A stretch of 64,000 nucleotides of DNA, from NCBI GenBank assembly GCA_025766275.1, contig JAFKAC010000010.1, forward strand, positions 62,001 to 126,000. Direction: 5' to 3'. The notes beneath the pieces are model-generated. The model was not told where the DNA came from and searched no databases. It was given only the letters and a program-made list of their open reading frames with translations. This DNA comes from Lactarius indigo (taxonomy: Eukaryota; Basidiomycota; Agaricomycetes; Russulales; Russulaceae). A program made the translations under genes and the position numbers. Every line of letters begins with the position of its first letter. Positions within the stretch are counted from its first letter, which is position 1. Below are positions 9,315 to 22,440 of the stretch, one piece after another.

Positions 9315-12300
9315 CTAGTACAAGCGCCGGGGTGAGGCACCCCTGCGTATCAGCGGAGTTGCCGGATATTCTATCCCCAGTGGTAACGGCGCTACGTCGT
9401 AGGCATAGGCATTGGCCTTGGCCTTCTTGCGAGAAGGGGGCGGTGTCGTGAAGGTGTCGTTTGAGCTAGCAATACTCGACGCGTCGTCATCCGTCATCAG
9501 ACTCGTCTCAGAGAAGATCGGGCGACCCGCGACGCGACGAGCGTGAATGAAGGAGTCGAACATCCCAATCGACCCGCCTGCGAGTTCCCGGAGACTGGGT
9601 AGCAGCCCCGGGTCCAACCCTACATCGTCCACCTGCAGCGCACGAGAAAGCTCCTCTGAGAGCGAGCTGGAAATACGAAGCTCCTTCACCTCGACGAACG
9701 GTCTGAGAAGTTCGTGCCACGTCGTGCCGTCGATCTCTCCGTTCTGCCATTCGGTGGGCATCAGCAATTCGTGAAAGTCGAGCGTAAGCTTCTCTACACC
9801 AGATAGCGCGGGCATAAGCGCGCTGCAAATCTGGGCTGCGCAGTCGATTTGCCAATCCATCTGCTTGCACACCACACGCAAGATGAAACGTTCGTCGTCC
9901 CATAGCGTACCGTGGTGGCCTAGAGTTATGGAGACCTCATCGCGTCCGAAGAAAGTTTCTACAGTGGAGAGTTCGAGCCCTTCTGTTCTATTGGTGAAGT
10001 GGGTCAAGTGTGGTAATGCGAAGACGATTTGATTGAATAACGTGATGTCCAAGTGTTCCAGAAGAGGGACTCTAATTTGAGCGACAAGACATTCCAGATA
10101 GGCGCTAACGCCTCGGAATGTGAGGTGTTTGAGGTTGGGAAGCGTCACGGGAGTTCCTAGTTTACCTAACAGTTCCCTCTCGGCGCTAGGACGGGGTACG
10201 GGGACCGAAAAACCAATGGATAGTTCCTCGAGTTGGGGGAGCGACCGAAGACGTGCCACTAATAACTTCGGGTGAAAGTAACCAGAAGCTCGGAGGCTCG
10301 TGAGGGCGAGTGTGACGAGGGAGACAGTGGAGAAGAGCAATCGTAATCGTTTTGGAAGACCAATACCGAGAAATGTGAGTCGGCGTAAATTTGGGGCCAG
10401 AAAGGTCTTGGGAAGTGTGAGAGTCGTGATTTCTCCAACTGTCGACGAGAAAGAAAGGTGTTCCAGAACTGGGAAGGTTTCGTCCATGAGTATGAGGAAT
10501 TTAAACAAAATCGAAGATGGGAGGTGGAGGTCAATGCGGCGAACACGTTCACGCAACTGGAGCGCGTGGTATATTCCTAGTTCGTCTTGCCCCTTTACAT
10601 TCGTGGTTGTATACCGGTAATTGATGAAGATTGGCAGAGGCGGTAAATGGTTTAGCGTGTCTACTATAGGAGTACCAATTGTGCAGAGGATATGCATCCC
10701 CAGGTGGAATGCTGACTTGTATACAAGGTGACGCCATCTTCGACAAACATGAGAGAGTTTGCGCCACCCAAGTCGGACATTCCAAGCTTTCTCGTCATCC
10801 AACCGATAAAAGCTGAATACGCCAAGAAGGACGTCATCATCGAGCGCATTTATAGGCGTGTATAGCACGGGGTATATTGGCTGCTCAGTTGTTGGAGGCG
10901 GTGGAGCCAGGTCCTACGTAAAAGTTTTTCGTGCAGTGTCGAACTCGGAGTAACTAAACAGACAAAAACATACCAGACTGCTCGTAGATCCAGGAGATCC
11001 TCGCGAACGACAAATGGGTATGTTAACGCCCCGCAATGCCGGGCGACTCAGAACTGTCCAGTCCTCGAATTCCCCCGAGGGGGAATCATCTAGCGGTGTT
11101 GTTACAAGAGCTCGCAAGTGGCTATGATTCAATCGGGAAACGGGCTCGGAGTCTTCGTGCACTACTGGTTGTTCACAGTACCATATATTGTGTCGGATAC
11201 TAGAACTTCTAACAAACTTCTCCCCTTCGAGTACCCCAGAACGATCTGAAAATATGTCAGAGAGCAGTAGCAAGCGACGAGATCGGGAAATATAGCACAA
11301 ACCTCTGAAGATCAAGGAGCCATTCAGCGTCCATACGTTGCCAAAGATCCGGGGGTTTTGTTCGGTAGTAAGAAATACACGGCCAGAACTATCGAACAGA
11401 ACATAAACAGTATCATTGTGTCCAAATGCTCCGCGTGGGTCTCGAAGTGGATGGCACCAAAACTTAGGGGAATATGCGCTCTCATCTGCAGGGAAACGCA
11501 AGTAGAAGTGAGGGTTTTGCTCGAGGGTGATACGCGCACGGCCCTTGTAACGGCAAAAGTTCCAAAGAATCTCCGGAAAGGACGAATCGGCTCTGAGCAC
11601 CTCTGATGAATGACCAAGTTTATTATCGAAGACATGCGAAGTACAAATCGGTGCTCACGGCTTACGATGACTGTTTCTGGGTCGTGAGGGGATAGTAGCG
11701 GAGTATGAAGCAGCATGAAGTTAATGGTCATCGTCGATTCCCATTCGTCCTCAGATTTCTGGGGAGTGGAGTTGGGGGGGAGGGACGGAAAGACGCGCAT
11801 CTAAGCCTCACCACATGCAACCAATCTCTCTCCACGCTGTCTTTTTGTCGAGCTATTTCCATTCTTGAATAGACGGAGAGTGGGAGGTCCCTGCAAGAAT
11901 GGGAGTCAGTGGAGGATCGTTGAGCGCCACTGGTATTGCCTCTCACAAGCGATCCCCTCTCTCTGCGTGCGAATGGCTGCTCAACAGTCGGGTTGCTTCT
12001 TGAAATCGTGCATTTGCTTCATTAGTCACTTCCGTTCCCGAGTCGGCAGCGGAACGTAATGCTAGATCACACCCTCGAAGAATTCTATGAGAACGTATCA
12101 GGGGCAGGAAGACAAAATGCGTGAATGAAACTTGGGGTGGTGGTCACCTTCTCAGCTCGGCGTCTTCGTGTGCAAGCTTTGGAGGCGCAATTCGAGAGAG
12201 GAGTTGGCATATAGAAATCAATTCGAGGGCCCGATTTCGGTAAGCCCTGCCAATGTTCCATGCGTGTTCGAGAAACACCGATCTATTGTCATGTGCTTCC

Positions 12301-12326
12301 AACGGAAGGGTGGTGTAATCGAACAT
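9315..12326 (-). CDS. F-box-like/LRR protein, array member 1 (888 aa)
   Basis: Seven exons splice in phase: 12326-12148, 12084-11947, 11890-11812, 11758-11659, 11602-11303, 11245-10974, 10913-9315. Residues 1-130 are helical. Residues about 165-280 form a conserved beta-rich block (RITLEQNPHFYL, NVWTLNGSLIFR). A Pro-rich linker leads to an F-box-like motif at about 372-430 (INALDDDVLLGVFSFYRLDD, then a KLSHVCRRWRHLVY segment). Degenerate leucine-rich repeats follow to about 820. F-box proteins recruit substrates to SCF ubiquitin ligases through Skp1, and the LRRs would choose the substrate. The C-terminus has an extra Ser/Thr/Pro-rich tail (SIASSNDTFTTPPPSRKK) shared only with member 4. The start is the ATG aligned with the other six copies; an in-frame ATG lies 15 codons upstream. 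The function of the long N-terminal part is unknown. Confidence 0.85.
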
Positions 12327-12721
12327 TGTGTCGGATATCTGACCCAAAGATCTACCAGAAGAGCTGGTCATAGTACATAAGGGGGCTGTCGAAACTGGAA
12401 GCAGGAATTGTCACAGCAGGGAAAGGCAAATGCAGGCCTCGTTATCCTCGCATTTCGTATTTGGACAGAATTTGTCACCACGTTCCAACCAACTGATAGC
12501 GCTTCCCGGCACGGCTAGGCAGTTCTTCCTCTGATCTGCGCTCCACTAAATCCAAGTGACAATATATTTACAAAACTCTTCCTCATTCACCCACTAAAGA
12601 ACCCAACCTGTGTTCATAAAAACGATAGAAAAACCCCTGCACCTCTGGCCCGCCGGTTCGCCGCATCGGGTCAACTTTCACCGGTATCATACACGTGGCC
12701 CTCTCCTCTGCGCCCAAAACC
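12327..12721. other. Spacer between F-box members 1 and 2
   Basis: 5' flank of member 1 and 3' flank of member 2, about 0.4 kb. There is no family X copy here, unlike the spacers before members 3 and 4. No gene was seen. Confidence 0.5.
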
Positions 12722-15713
12722 TCACCACCAGGTTCGAGTTGCAAATCCCCAAGAGCCGCCTTCAGCACTAGCTATATGTCGGGTCGTGGGTCGGGAATGG
12801 GTCAATGCGACATCGCGTATCATTGGTGGCTCTAGAGGGACCACCTCAACCCACTGTACCGCGCCGGATGGTCGGTCGGATAGGCTCGAGTGTGCGAGCG
12901 GTGGGTGGACTGGGAGGCCCTCAGCCCAGCGATCGTGAATGAACCTGCCAAATGGATTGACTCCGGCTAAACTCCCCCCCCTGAACTCGCTGACGAGTTT
13001 TCGCAGACTGGGCAGCAGCCCCAGGTCCGATCCTATTCCTTCCACCAGCGCACGAGAAAGCTCCTGTGAGAATGAGTCACAAATATGGAGCTCCTTCACC
13101 CCTCTGAACGACTCGGATCTGAGAAGTTCGTGCCACGCTGTGGCATGGATCTCGCCGTTCTGCCATTCAGTAGACATCATTGGTTCGTCAAAGTCAAGCC
13201 CGAGCGTCTCTACACCAGATAGCAGGGACATAAAAATGTTGCAGACCTGTGCTACGCAGTGGATTTGCCAGTCCAATTGCTTGCACATCACACAGAGGAT
13301 GAAATGTTCGCCGTGAAATTGCCTACCGCAGCCCATGATTATGGAGACCAAATTGGCTCCAAAGCTGACCTCGGCGATGTCGGGCTTGATCTTTTCTGTG
13401 GTGTTAACGAAGTGGGACAAGTGTGGTAATGTGAAGGTGATTTGATTGAATAAAGTGATCTCGAGCTGCTCCAGAAGAGGGGCCGTAATTTGGGCTACAA
13501 AGCATTCCAGATAAGCGCTAACACCTTGAAACTTGAGGTATTTGAGGTTGGGAAGTGCCACGGGGGTTCTTCGTCCGCTCAACACTTCCCTCTCAGTCAT
13601 GGGATGGGGTATGGGGATGGAAAACCCGATGGACAGTTCCCGGAGTTGGGAAAGGGGCTGAAGGCGTGCAACTAATAGCCTCGGGTGAAAATAACCAGAA
13701 GCTCGGATATTCGTGAGCACGAGTGTGATGAGGGAGACGGTGGGGAAGAGCAACCGTAATCTTTTTGGAAGGCTGATACCGAGAAGAGCGAGTTGGCGTA
13801 GATTTGGGGCCAGAAACGTCCTGGGGAGTGCGAGAGTCGTGATTTCATCAGCTGTGAACGAGAGAGAAAGGTGCTCTAGCATTGGGAAAGGTTCGTCCAA
13901 GAACGCAAACTGTTTACGCAAAATCGAATGCGGGAGGTGGAGGCTAATACGGCGTATACGACCGCGCAACCTGAATGCGTGATATATTCCCAACTCATCT
14001 TGCTCTGTTATGGTCGCATTTGTGTGCCAATAATTGATGAAGAGCGGGAGGGGTAAATGGTCTAGCGTGTCGACATTACGGGTGCCATTCCTGCATATAA
14101 TGTGGATACCCAGGTCAAATGCCGATGTATGTATGAGGTGACGCCATCTTTGACAAACATGAGAAAGCTCGCGCCATCCAAGTCGGACATCCCAAGCACC
14201 ATCCAGCCGAAGATAGCTGAATACGCCAAGAAGGACATCGTCACCGAGCGCATCGATAGTCATGTAATGCACGGGGTATCCTGGTCGCTCGGATGTTGGA
14301 GGTGATGGAGGTAGATCCTATGCAGAAAGTTGCGTGCGTTGTTGGAGTAACCAGACGGATGAAAACTTACTAGACTGCTCGTAGATCCAAGAGATCCTCG
14401 TGAACTGTAAATGTGTATGTTAATTGAGCGCGATGTTGGGCGACTCAGAATTGTCCAGTCCTCGAATGTGTCCCCTTTGGAGCCGCCAAACGGTATTGTT
14501 ACAATGGGCCACAAACAGCGATGGTTCGATCGGGAACCGGAACCGGAGTCTTGGTGCACCACTGACCGTTCACAATACAGCAATTTGCCTTGGGTACTAG
14601 AATTTCTGACAAGTTGTTTTCCCTCAAGAACTCCAGAAAGATCTGGAAATACGGTCAGAGAGGAAGAGACGAGATAGGAAACATAACACAAACCTCTGAA
14701 GATCAAGGAGCCATTCAGTGTCCACACGTTGCCAAAGATCCTGGGCTTGTGTTCAGTAGTAAGATACACACGGCTGGGGCTATCGAACAGAACATAGGCA
14801 GTGTCATTGGCTCCAAATATTCCGCCTGGGTCTCGAAGTGGATGGCACCAAAACTTAGGGGAATATGCACTCTCATCTGCAGGGAAACGCAGATAGAAGT
14901 GAGGGTTTTGCTCGAGGATGATACGCGCACGGCCCTTGTAACGGCAAAAGTTCCAGAGAATCTCCGGAAAGGACGAATCGGCTCTGAGCACCTCTGATGA
15001 ATGACCAAGTTTATTATCGAAGACATGCGAAGTACAAATCGGTGCTCACGGCTTACGACGACAGTTTCTGGGTCGTGAGGGGATAGTAGCGGAGTACGAA
15101 GCAGCATGAAGTTAATGGTTATCATTCGTCCCCTTTCGTCCTCAGATTTCTGGGGAAGTAGAATTGAGTGGGAGGAGCAGAAAGGCAGGCATCCAAACCT
15201 CACCACTGGTACATACGACCAATCTCTCTCCACGCTGTCTTTTTGTTGGGCTATTTCCATTCTTGAGTAGACGGAGAGTGGGAGGTCCCTGCCAGAATAG
15301 GAGTCAGTAGGGACCATTGAGCACCTATTGTTTCTCACAAGCGATCCTCTCTCTCTGCATGCGAGTGGCTACTCAACAGTCGGGTTGCTTCTTGGAATCG
15401 TGCATTTGCCTCATTAGTCACTTCCGTGCCCGAATCGGCAGCGGAACGTAATGCTAGATCACACACTTGAAGAACTCTATGAGAAAGTGTCAGAGGCGGG
15501 AAAACAAAGTGAGTGGATGAAACCTGGTGGTCACCTTCTCAGCCCAGCATCTTCGTGTGCAAACTTTGGAGGCGCAATTTGAGAGAGGAGTCGGCATATA
15601 GAAATCAATTCGAGGGCTTGATTTCGGTAAGCCCTGCCAATGTTCCACGCACGCTCGAGAAATTCCGATCTATTGGTGCCGTGTGCCCCCAGCGGAAGGG
15701 TGTAATCGGTCAT
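12722..15713 (-). CDS. F-box-like/LRR protein, array member 2 (889 aa)
   Basis: Exons 15713-15535, 15476-15339, 15288-15204, 15149-15050, 14993-14694, 14642-14371 and 14317-12722 join without a stop. Exons 1, 2, 4, 5 and 6 have exactly the lengths of member 1, and exon 3 is six bases longer. The F-box-like motif is near residue 375 (IDALGDDVLLGVFSYLRLD), with leucine-rich repeats after it. It is the closest relative of member 1 across the 5' exons, where stretches of 100 bases are almost unchanged, which points to recent duplication or gene conversion. The C-terminus diverges and ends in an unrelated sequence rich in Arg, Thr and Trp. It presumably acts as an SCF substrate receptor; the target is unknown. 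Confidence 0.85.
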
Positions 15714-17181
15714 TTTGTCGTATAGCCGAGCCGTGGGTAAATCAGATCGGACGATCTGCTAGAAAGGTCGGACAGGGGGCCCGGGGCTGCTTGAACCGCA
15801 ACCACCAGCATGGCGATTTTTCCCACGGCAATGCAGGGATGGGTGTCCAGTACGTCTTCGCGTCCTCTATCACTAACGGCCTTCTGAAACATCTTATAAA
15901 TCATAGCAACTTAATGTAGGGTCTTTATCACCAGTACGAGCGATTTTTTTCGACCAGAAGATCGTCTGCATAGAGTCCGTTGGATCAAAAAATGATGAGC
16001 ACGGGATCTTTCGGGTGCGCTATGTCCTGCCCACTGGCACATTCCCCGTTCTTCCAAAATGACGAGTGCAACTTGGAATGTCCTTCAATTACACCGAGAA
16101 GATGGAAGCGGAAACACCGACCCCACGGTAAATCGTTATCCATGAGCTCGCCCAAGAGTTTTCCATGCCCCTTCGCTCCCTTGGGTTCAATGACCGTCGA
16201 GACGTCACTTTCTATTGGAACGCGCAGTCGCTTCAGGTGACTCTCGACTCACGTCCCATCATCAAGTTCACGACTGCGACGGCCGCACAACAGACCACAT
16301 GCCTCAAGAACTCCGCGCCACTTGACCCAACGTGGAAGAGGCGTGTGCAGCGCTCATACAAGCTGCTCATCGACGCACTTTTCGCGTGGGCTCGCGACGG
16401 TCGCGCCAATTGGCCTTGTGGTGACGGTCCTGCTCATGTTTGAGTCCCATGAAAATCTGTCACAGTCGCGACTAGCGGTCGCACTGCGGATGGCGGTGCG
16501 CAGGGAGACGGAGAGCGTGACGTGGAAGGACGAGTACATGGGCTACTACGTCTCCCTCGATCTCCTCAACGGCTAGGTGAGGCGATGCTGAACTCGGAAG
16601 CGGCAAGGACGCGCGGTTGGTGACGGTCGTCGACCCGCCTCCTAAGCGGCAGCGGTCAGGTGGTACGTACCACCATTATCGAATACTCGCTCGCTTCTCA
16701 CCCTTGCTCGAAGACAGACTATACACAGATGTCCCTATCATCGCCAGTGTTCTCCGTGCCGTCGGCGTCTGTGTCCCCACGGAGTTCAAGCACGCCGCAG
16801 CGCACATCAACCAGGGCACAGCTGCAGTAAACATCCCAATTCCCCATACCACGTCAGCCCTCGGCGGTACCCCCATCGCCCATCACACCTACCATTATGA
16901 CCATGTCTCCCCCCACGATTTCAACTAATTCTGCCCCCATCTCCTCTCCTGTCCAGGCACAAGCGTCGGCGGGCCTTGCAGCGCTCGAGTCGATGCTCGC
17001 CATGTTCCCGTATCCGCTTCCGCCTGCGAATACGGACCGTCTGGCGGCGATACGAGCAGCGAAGGTCGCTATTCTGAACGGACAGCACCAGTCGCAGTCG
17101 CAGTATTCACTGCCCGGATGGCCGGCGCCTATTGGCGGGAGCGGGCCGAGTGGAGGCGGAGGTGGCGGAGCGAGGAAGTAG
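15714..17181 (+). pseudogene. Family X copy B, decayed
   Basis: The reading frame is recognisable from about 15,925 (KIVCIESVGS) through a segment with NSAPLDPTWKRRVQRSYKLL (16,310-16,380) to PPPKRQR (16,635) and the Pro-rich 3' part ending in GGGGGGARK and TAG at 17,181. It contains in-frame stops (for example near 16,060 and 16,830) and at least one frameshift near 16,430. A plausible intron starts GTACGT at about 16,661, as in copy C. It is convergent with F-box member 3. No domain was recognised. The first 200 bp upstream of the visible homology hold the 5' flank of F-box member 2. Confidence 0.55.
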
Positions 17182-17656
17182 CGATATATTATGTGTTTCA
17201 CTGTCCATAACGAAGTTTGAGAACTTGTAAATAGAGTGAAGCGCAGATTAATTGGTTCTCTTGATGACAGTGGACGGTGCGGGTTGTTGCGGGGCTACGT
17301 TTGAAGAAGCCACCAGTTTCGTTAGAGCGCCTTTTGGTGGGGCTGCAAACCCACCCTCACGCTTACTATGCAAGAGTTTGGTCATACTCCATACCATTAG
17401 GTGAAAGTGTTTCCTTAAAGATAGTGTACCCGTAAACAGGTCCCGTACCGGATCCGTAGTTCTCAGAGGGTCTACGTATTTCTGAGAAACACGCGAGCAA
17501 AGTGCAGTTAGTAGCTTTTTTTTTCTTCTTTTCTGCTCCTCTCGAACCTACGACTAACTTGATGACTGCGCAGCCGAGTTTGAGATGACAACACAACGAA
17601 CTGTGTTGGTGAAGTACAATTAAGGGAGAAATTCCTATAACTAATTGGAGACGAGG
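17182..17656. other. Helitron empty site and convergent spacer
   Basis: The A/T junction at 17,191/17,192 is where the Helitron sits in copy A (flanks GATATATTA and TGTGTTTCAC). The rest matches 8762-9300 in part, with a T-rich tract around 17,515. No gene was seen. Confidence 0.75.
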
Positions 17657-20558
17657 TTAGACGCTGCTGTCCGAGTCCGACATGGAATCGGCTACGAAAA
17701 ACAATCTGGGTGTGTGGTCTGCGCCGATGGAATTTGGGAAACTTGGGTATGGGTATAGGAATGATGAGCGCACTGGGCGACCTGCAACTCGACGAGCGTC
17801 AATGAACAAGCCAAACGGACGGTCCGTTGTCTTCCACCTGAACCCGCTTACGAGCTTCTGCAAACTGGGTAGCAACCCCGGGTCTGACCTTGCTTCATCT
17901 AGCTGCAGTGCACGAGAAAGCTCCTGCGACAATGCGGCGGAAATGTCAAGCTCCTTCACACCGACAAACGCCCTGAGGAGTTCGTGCCAGGTTGTGCCAT
18001 CGATCTCGCCGTTCTGCCATTCGCTCGGCATCATCCGATCGTAAAATTTGAGCGTAAGCTTCTCTGCACCTGACAGAGCGGGCATAAGTGCGCTGCAGAC
18101 CTGCGCAGCGCAGTCGATTTGCCAGTCCAACTGCCTGCACATCACATGGAGGGAGAAATGACTGTTGTACCGTTGCATATGGTTGTTCGTGATTACCGAG
18201 ACAGCATCAGGCCCAAAGCTGATTTCCGTGGAAGGAAACTTGAGCCCTTCTATTAAATTAGTGAGCTGGGACAGGTATGGTAATGCAAAGACGATTTGAT
18301 TGAATAGCGTGATGTTGAGTCGCTCCAGAAGAGGGACCCTAATTTGAGCGACAAACCGTTCTAGATAAGCGCTGACACCTCGGAATATGAGGTTTCTCAG
18401 GTTGGGAAGCATCACGGGAGTTCCTCGTTTTCCTAACAGCTCCCTCCCAGTGCTGGGGCGGGGTATAGGGATGGAAAAACTGATGGTCAATTCCTCGAGT
18501 TGGGTAAGTGACTGAAGACGTGCCACTAATAGCCTCGGGCGAAAGTAACCAGAAGCTCGGATGTTCATAAGGGAGAGTGTGACAAGGGAGGCAGTGGAGG
18601 AGAGTAGCCGTAACCTCTTTGGAAGACAGACGCCGGAAAGAGTAAGGTGGCGTAGATATGGTGCCAGAAAGGTCTTAGGGAGTGTGAGAGTTGTTTTCTT
18701 ATCAGGTGTCAACGAGAGAGAAAGGTGTTCCAGTATTGGGAAGGCTTCTTCCATAAGCGTAAGGAACTTAGGCAAAATCGAAGGCGGGAGGTAGAGATCA
18801 ATATGGCATACACGATCACGCAACCTGAGCGCGTGAGATATTGCTGGTTCATCTTGCTCTCTTATACGCGGGTAATCGATGAAGAGCGGAAGGGGTGGTA
18901 AATGGTCTAGTTTGTCCACTGTAGGGGTGCCATTTGTGCATAGAATATGCATACACAAGTGGGATGTCGACTCGTATATGAGGCAACGCCACCTTTGACA
19001 AACGTGAAAGAGCTTGCGCCACCCAAGTCGGACATTCCAAGCGTTCCTGTTATCGAGTCGATAGTAGTCGAATATTGCGAGAAGTATATCATCGTTGAGT
19101 TCATTGATCGTCGTGTATAATACGTCGTTTCCTGGTCGCTCGGATGTCGGAGGTAGTGGAGCTAGGTCCTATACAGCGGTCTGCATGGGACGATGTCGGA
19201 ATAACCAGACGGATTGGAACATACCAGATTGCTTGTAGATCCTCGCGAACTGTGAATGTGTATGTCACTGTAATACGATTCTGGGCGACTCAGAACCGTC
19301 CAGTCCTTGGGAGTCCAATCTGCTAAATGATCGACCAGCGGTGTTGTTACAATGGGTCGCAAGTGGTTATAATCTAATCGGGGAGGGGACTCAGAGTCTT
19401 GGTGCACTACTGGCTCTCCACAATGCCATAAATTGCACTGCATGCGAGAACCTCGGACAAGCTGCTCTCCTTCAAGCACTCCAGAACGATCTGGAAATAC
19501 ATCAGAGCAGGCGACGAGATCGGAAAACGTAGCACAAACCCCTGAAGATCAAGTAGCCATTCAGCGACCAAACGTTACCAAATATCCTGGGCTTGTGATC
19601 GGTAGTAAGAAACACGTGGCCGGGTCTGTCGAAGAGAACATAGACAGTGGCATTATGCTCAAGTGCTCCGCTTGGGTCTTGAAGTGGGCGGCGGCGAAAA
19701 TCAGCCGTATATACGCTCTCATCCGCAGGGCAACGCAAGTAGAAGTGAGGGTTTTGTTCGAGGGTGATACGTGCATGGCCCTTGTAACGATTGAAGTTCC
19801 AAAGAATCTCTGGAAAGGACGGATCGGCACTGAGTTCCTCTGATGCATGAAAAGATTAATATTGAAAGAAAGTCCCGTATAAATTGGTGCTCACGGCTCA
19901 CGATGGCAGTTTCTGGGTCGCAAGGTAACAGTATTGGAGATTGGAGGAGCACGAAGTTGATGGTCATCGTTGGTTTCCATTCGTCCTCTGAGTCGGATTT
20001 CTGGGGAAGTAGAGCTGGGTGGGAGATGTGAAGAGATATATATATAAGCCTTACCATATGCGACCAATCTCTCTCTATGCAATCGGACTGTCGTGCTATT
20101 TCCATTCTTGAATAGACAGACGGGAGGTCCCTGTCAGAATGGGAGTCAGCAGAGGACTCTCAAACACCATCGGTATTGTTACTCACAAGCGATGTCCTCC
20201 CTCTGTATATGAGTGGCTACTCAGCACCCGAGTCGCTTCTTCGAATCGTGCGTTCGCTTCATCAGTGATTTTCGTGCCCGAATCGGCAGCGGAACGCAAT
20301 GCTAGATCACACACTTGAAGCTTTCTACGAAGGCGGGAAGACGAAATGCGTGAAAGAGACCTAGAGTAGCGGTCACCTTCTCAGCTCGGCATCCTCGTAC
20401 GCAAGTTTTGGAGGCGCAATTCGAGAGAGGAGTTGACATATAGAAATCAATTCGAGGGCCTGGTTTCGGTATGCCCTGCCAATGTTCCACGCATGCTCGA
20501 GGAATACCGATCTGTTGTCGCCGTGTGCTTCTAGCGGGAGGGTGGTGCAATCGGTCAT
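17657..20558 (-). CDS. F-box-like/LRR protein, array member 3 (859 aa)
   Basis: Exons 20558-20377, 20324-20187, 20130-20055, 20000-19895, 19839-19540, 19490-19225 and 19168-17657 join in phase, with all length differences from member 1 in multiples of three. The F-box-like motif (INELNDDILLAIFDYYRLD) has no ATG at its start; the corresponding codons read GTA TTA TAC. This supports translation from the distant first exon rather than from the F-box exon. LRRs follow. The C-terminus is short, Ser/Asp-rich and ends SDSDSSV, lacking the tail of members 1 and 4. It lies tail to tail with family X copy B. Confidence 0.85.
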
Positions 20559-21354
20559 TGTCTCGAGTTGTGGGTAACTTATATCGGACTCAACGATCTG
20601 CAGAGGCTGGACGGGGCGAATGCCTTTTTGGGGATGTTTTGTTTATCTCGGGGAAGCTGAATAAGCGGCGTTTTTGGATATATTTTGTCATCCAACACTC
20701 GTCTTCATCGTCGATCCGCTTCCAAACATACAACAACGCTCACATGCACTACTAGCAGTCACCGTACTCAGTATGCTCCCCTCTCTTCCATTTTGCTAAC
20801 ATACTGCTCGCTCTTGTCTTTGACTTGCCCTACACCACCTGATTTGTGTATATCCTCGCGCACTGCCTGTCCTCGCGAATCGCTGTGTTTTTCACATTGC
20901 CCGACAACCCCGACTGTGTTAATAGCCAGTCAAGCGACAAGGCTTGCCCGCTGCCCGCGGGGCTCACTGAGCAGATCCGCTTGATGATGTTAACTTGTCC
21001 CACCGGTTCCGCTGAGCAGTAGCCGACCCACACCATTGTCATCACCCTGCCAATTCCAATATCAAACTAAGGCAACGACACCGCGACACCGCCTATTGAG
21101 GTCCTGGCTGGGAGTGGGGCAAAGTTAGCGATGGAGATGAGGGGCTCACAGACCAGGAGCATTGCCGGCTTGCTAACCGGATGCTTTTCGTCTTCCTCGT
21201 TGGCGCGTGTATATAAACACGAGTGAGATAGGTTCATCTCGACACTTTTTATCCGAGAGCTGATAACAGATCACAGGGAGAGAAAGGGAAAGTACTGGTA
21301 CTAGCAGAAAGCAGGGAAAGCAGGAAAGCAGCTCCCACCAAAGTAACAATGAAT
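20559..21354. other. Spacer upstream of F-box member 3
   Basis: The first part is the 5' flank of member 3. About 20,610-20,720 resembles 26,780-26,830 and 30,640-30,720 (recurring TTTTGTCATCCAA-like stretch), so it is part of the duplicated unit. No intact gene was seen. Confidence 0.4.
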
Positions 21355-22440
21355 GTTTTTTAACAAGAAAATCGTCTGCATCGAATCCGTTGGATCGGGA
21401 TGATGAGCGTGGGACAGGCGTGGGATCTTTCGGTTGCGCTACCCACACTTTTTTGATCCCTCGTTCCTCCAAAATAGCATGGCCTTCGTTCACGCCGAGA
21501 AAATGATTGGCGAGACACCACTTTCCGCTGGATTGCCCAGTCGCTCCAGACGATTCTCGACCCACGTCCCATCATCGAGCGCACGACTTGGAGGACCGAG
21601 AAACAGACAACATGGCCCAGGGGCATTGCTCCGCTTGACCCAGCGTGGAAGAAGCGGGTGCAGCACTCATACAAGCTGCTCATCGATACACTTTCTGCTT
21701 CATAGCCTCAAGGCGTCACGTAGACCCAGAACGATCGCGTCGATCGGTCTTTTCATGACGGTCCTCTTTTGTTCGAGTTCCCAGGAAAAGTTGTCACCGT
21801 CGTGCCTAGCAGAAGCGCTGCACGCACTGCGGATGGCAGCGTGGAGGGAGGGAGACCAGAGACCAAGGACCTGATGTGGAAGGCCGTGGGCTACTTCCTC
21901 GTCTTCCTCGACTGCCTTAAGTGGCTGGGTGAGGTGGCGCTAAACACGGGAAGCGGGAAGGAGAAGCAAGTGGCGATGGACATCGACTTGCCTCCTAAGC
22001 GTCAGCGAATAGGCGGTACGTACTGCTGTTATCAATCACTCGCTCACTTATATCCATGCTCGACGGCAGATAATCCCTCAACGTCGCTATCCGCTATTGT
22101 TCTTCGAACCGTGCCGTCGGCAGTTGTGCCCCCATGGAGTACGAGCACGCCGCAGCGCGCATCTGCCCCGATGCAGCAGCAGCAAGCGTCGCATTTCCCC
22201 ACGCCGCGTCCGCCCTGGGCGACATGCCCCCATCGCCCCTCACGCCCACCGTTCCTACCATATCTACCCCCACCAATTTGACTAATTCTGCCCCTGCCTC
22301 CTCTCCAGCCCAGCGGGCCTCGCGGCACTCGAATCGATGCTCGCCACGTTCTCATATCGCTTCTACTCACGAACACGGACCGTCTCCCGACGATACGAGC
22401 GGCGTAGGTCGCTATTCTGAACGATGACACCAGCCCCAGC
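21355..22440 (+). pseudogene. Family X copy C, decayed
   Basis: Parallel to copy B: KIVCIESVGSG near 21,370 followed by two stops, IAPLDPAWKKRVQHSYKLLI near 21,630, DIDLPPKRQR near 21,990, then a GTACGT donor-like site at 22,016 and the Pro-rich 3' part in several frames. The last part (22,300-22,430) has diverged and lost the terminal frame seen in copies A and B. It is convergent with F-box member 4. A run of codons between 21,769 and 22,015 remains open. The function is unknown. Confidence 0.5.

Noticed and set aside
10914..11600. A separate gene upstream of each F-box gene
   Set aside because: Its frame joins the F-box exon in phase through a standard intron in six copies, and members 3 and 4 have no ATG at the F-box start, so one gene is the better model.
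16854..17201. A minus-strand proline-rich protein in family X
   Set aside because: It is the shadow of the Gly/Pro-rich plus-strand frame conserved among copies A and B.
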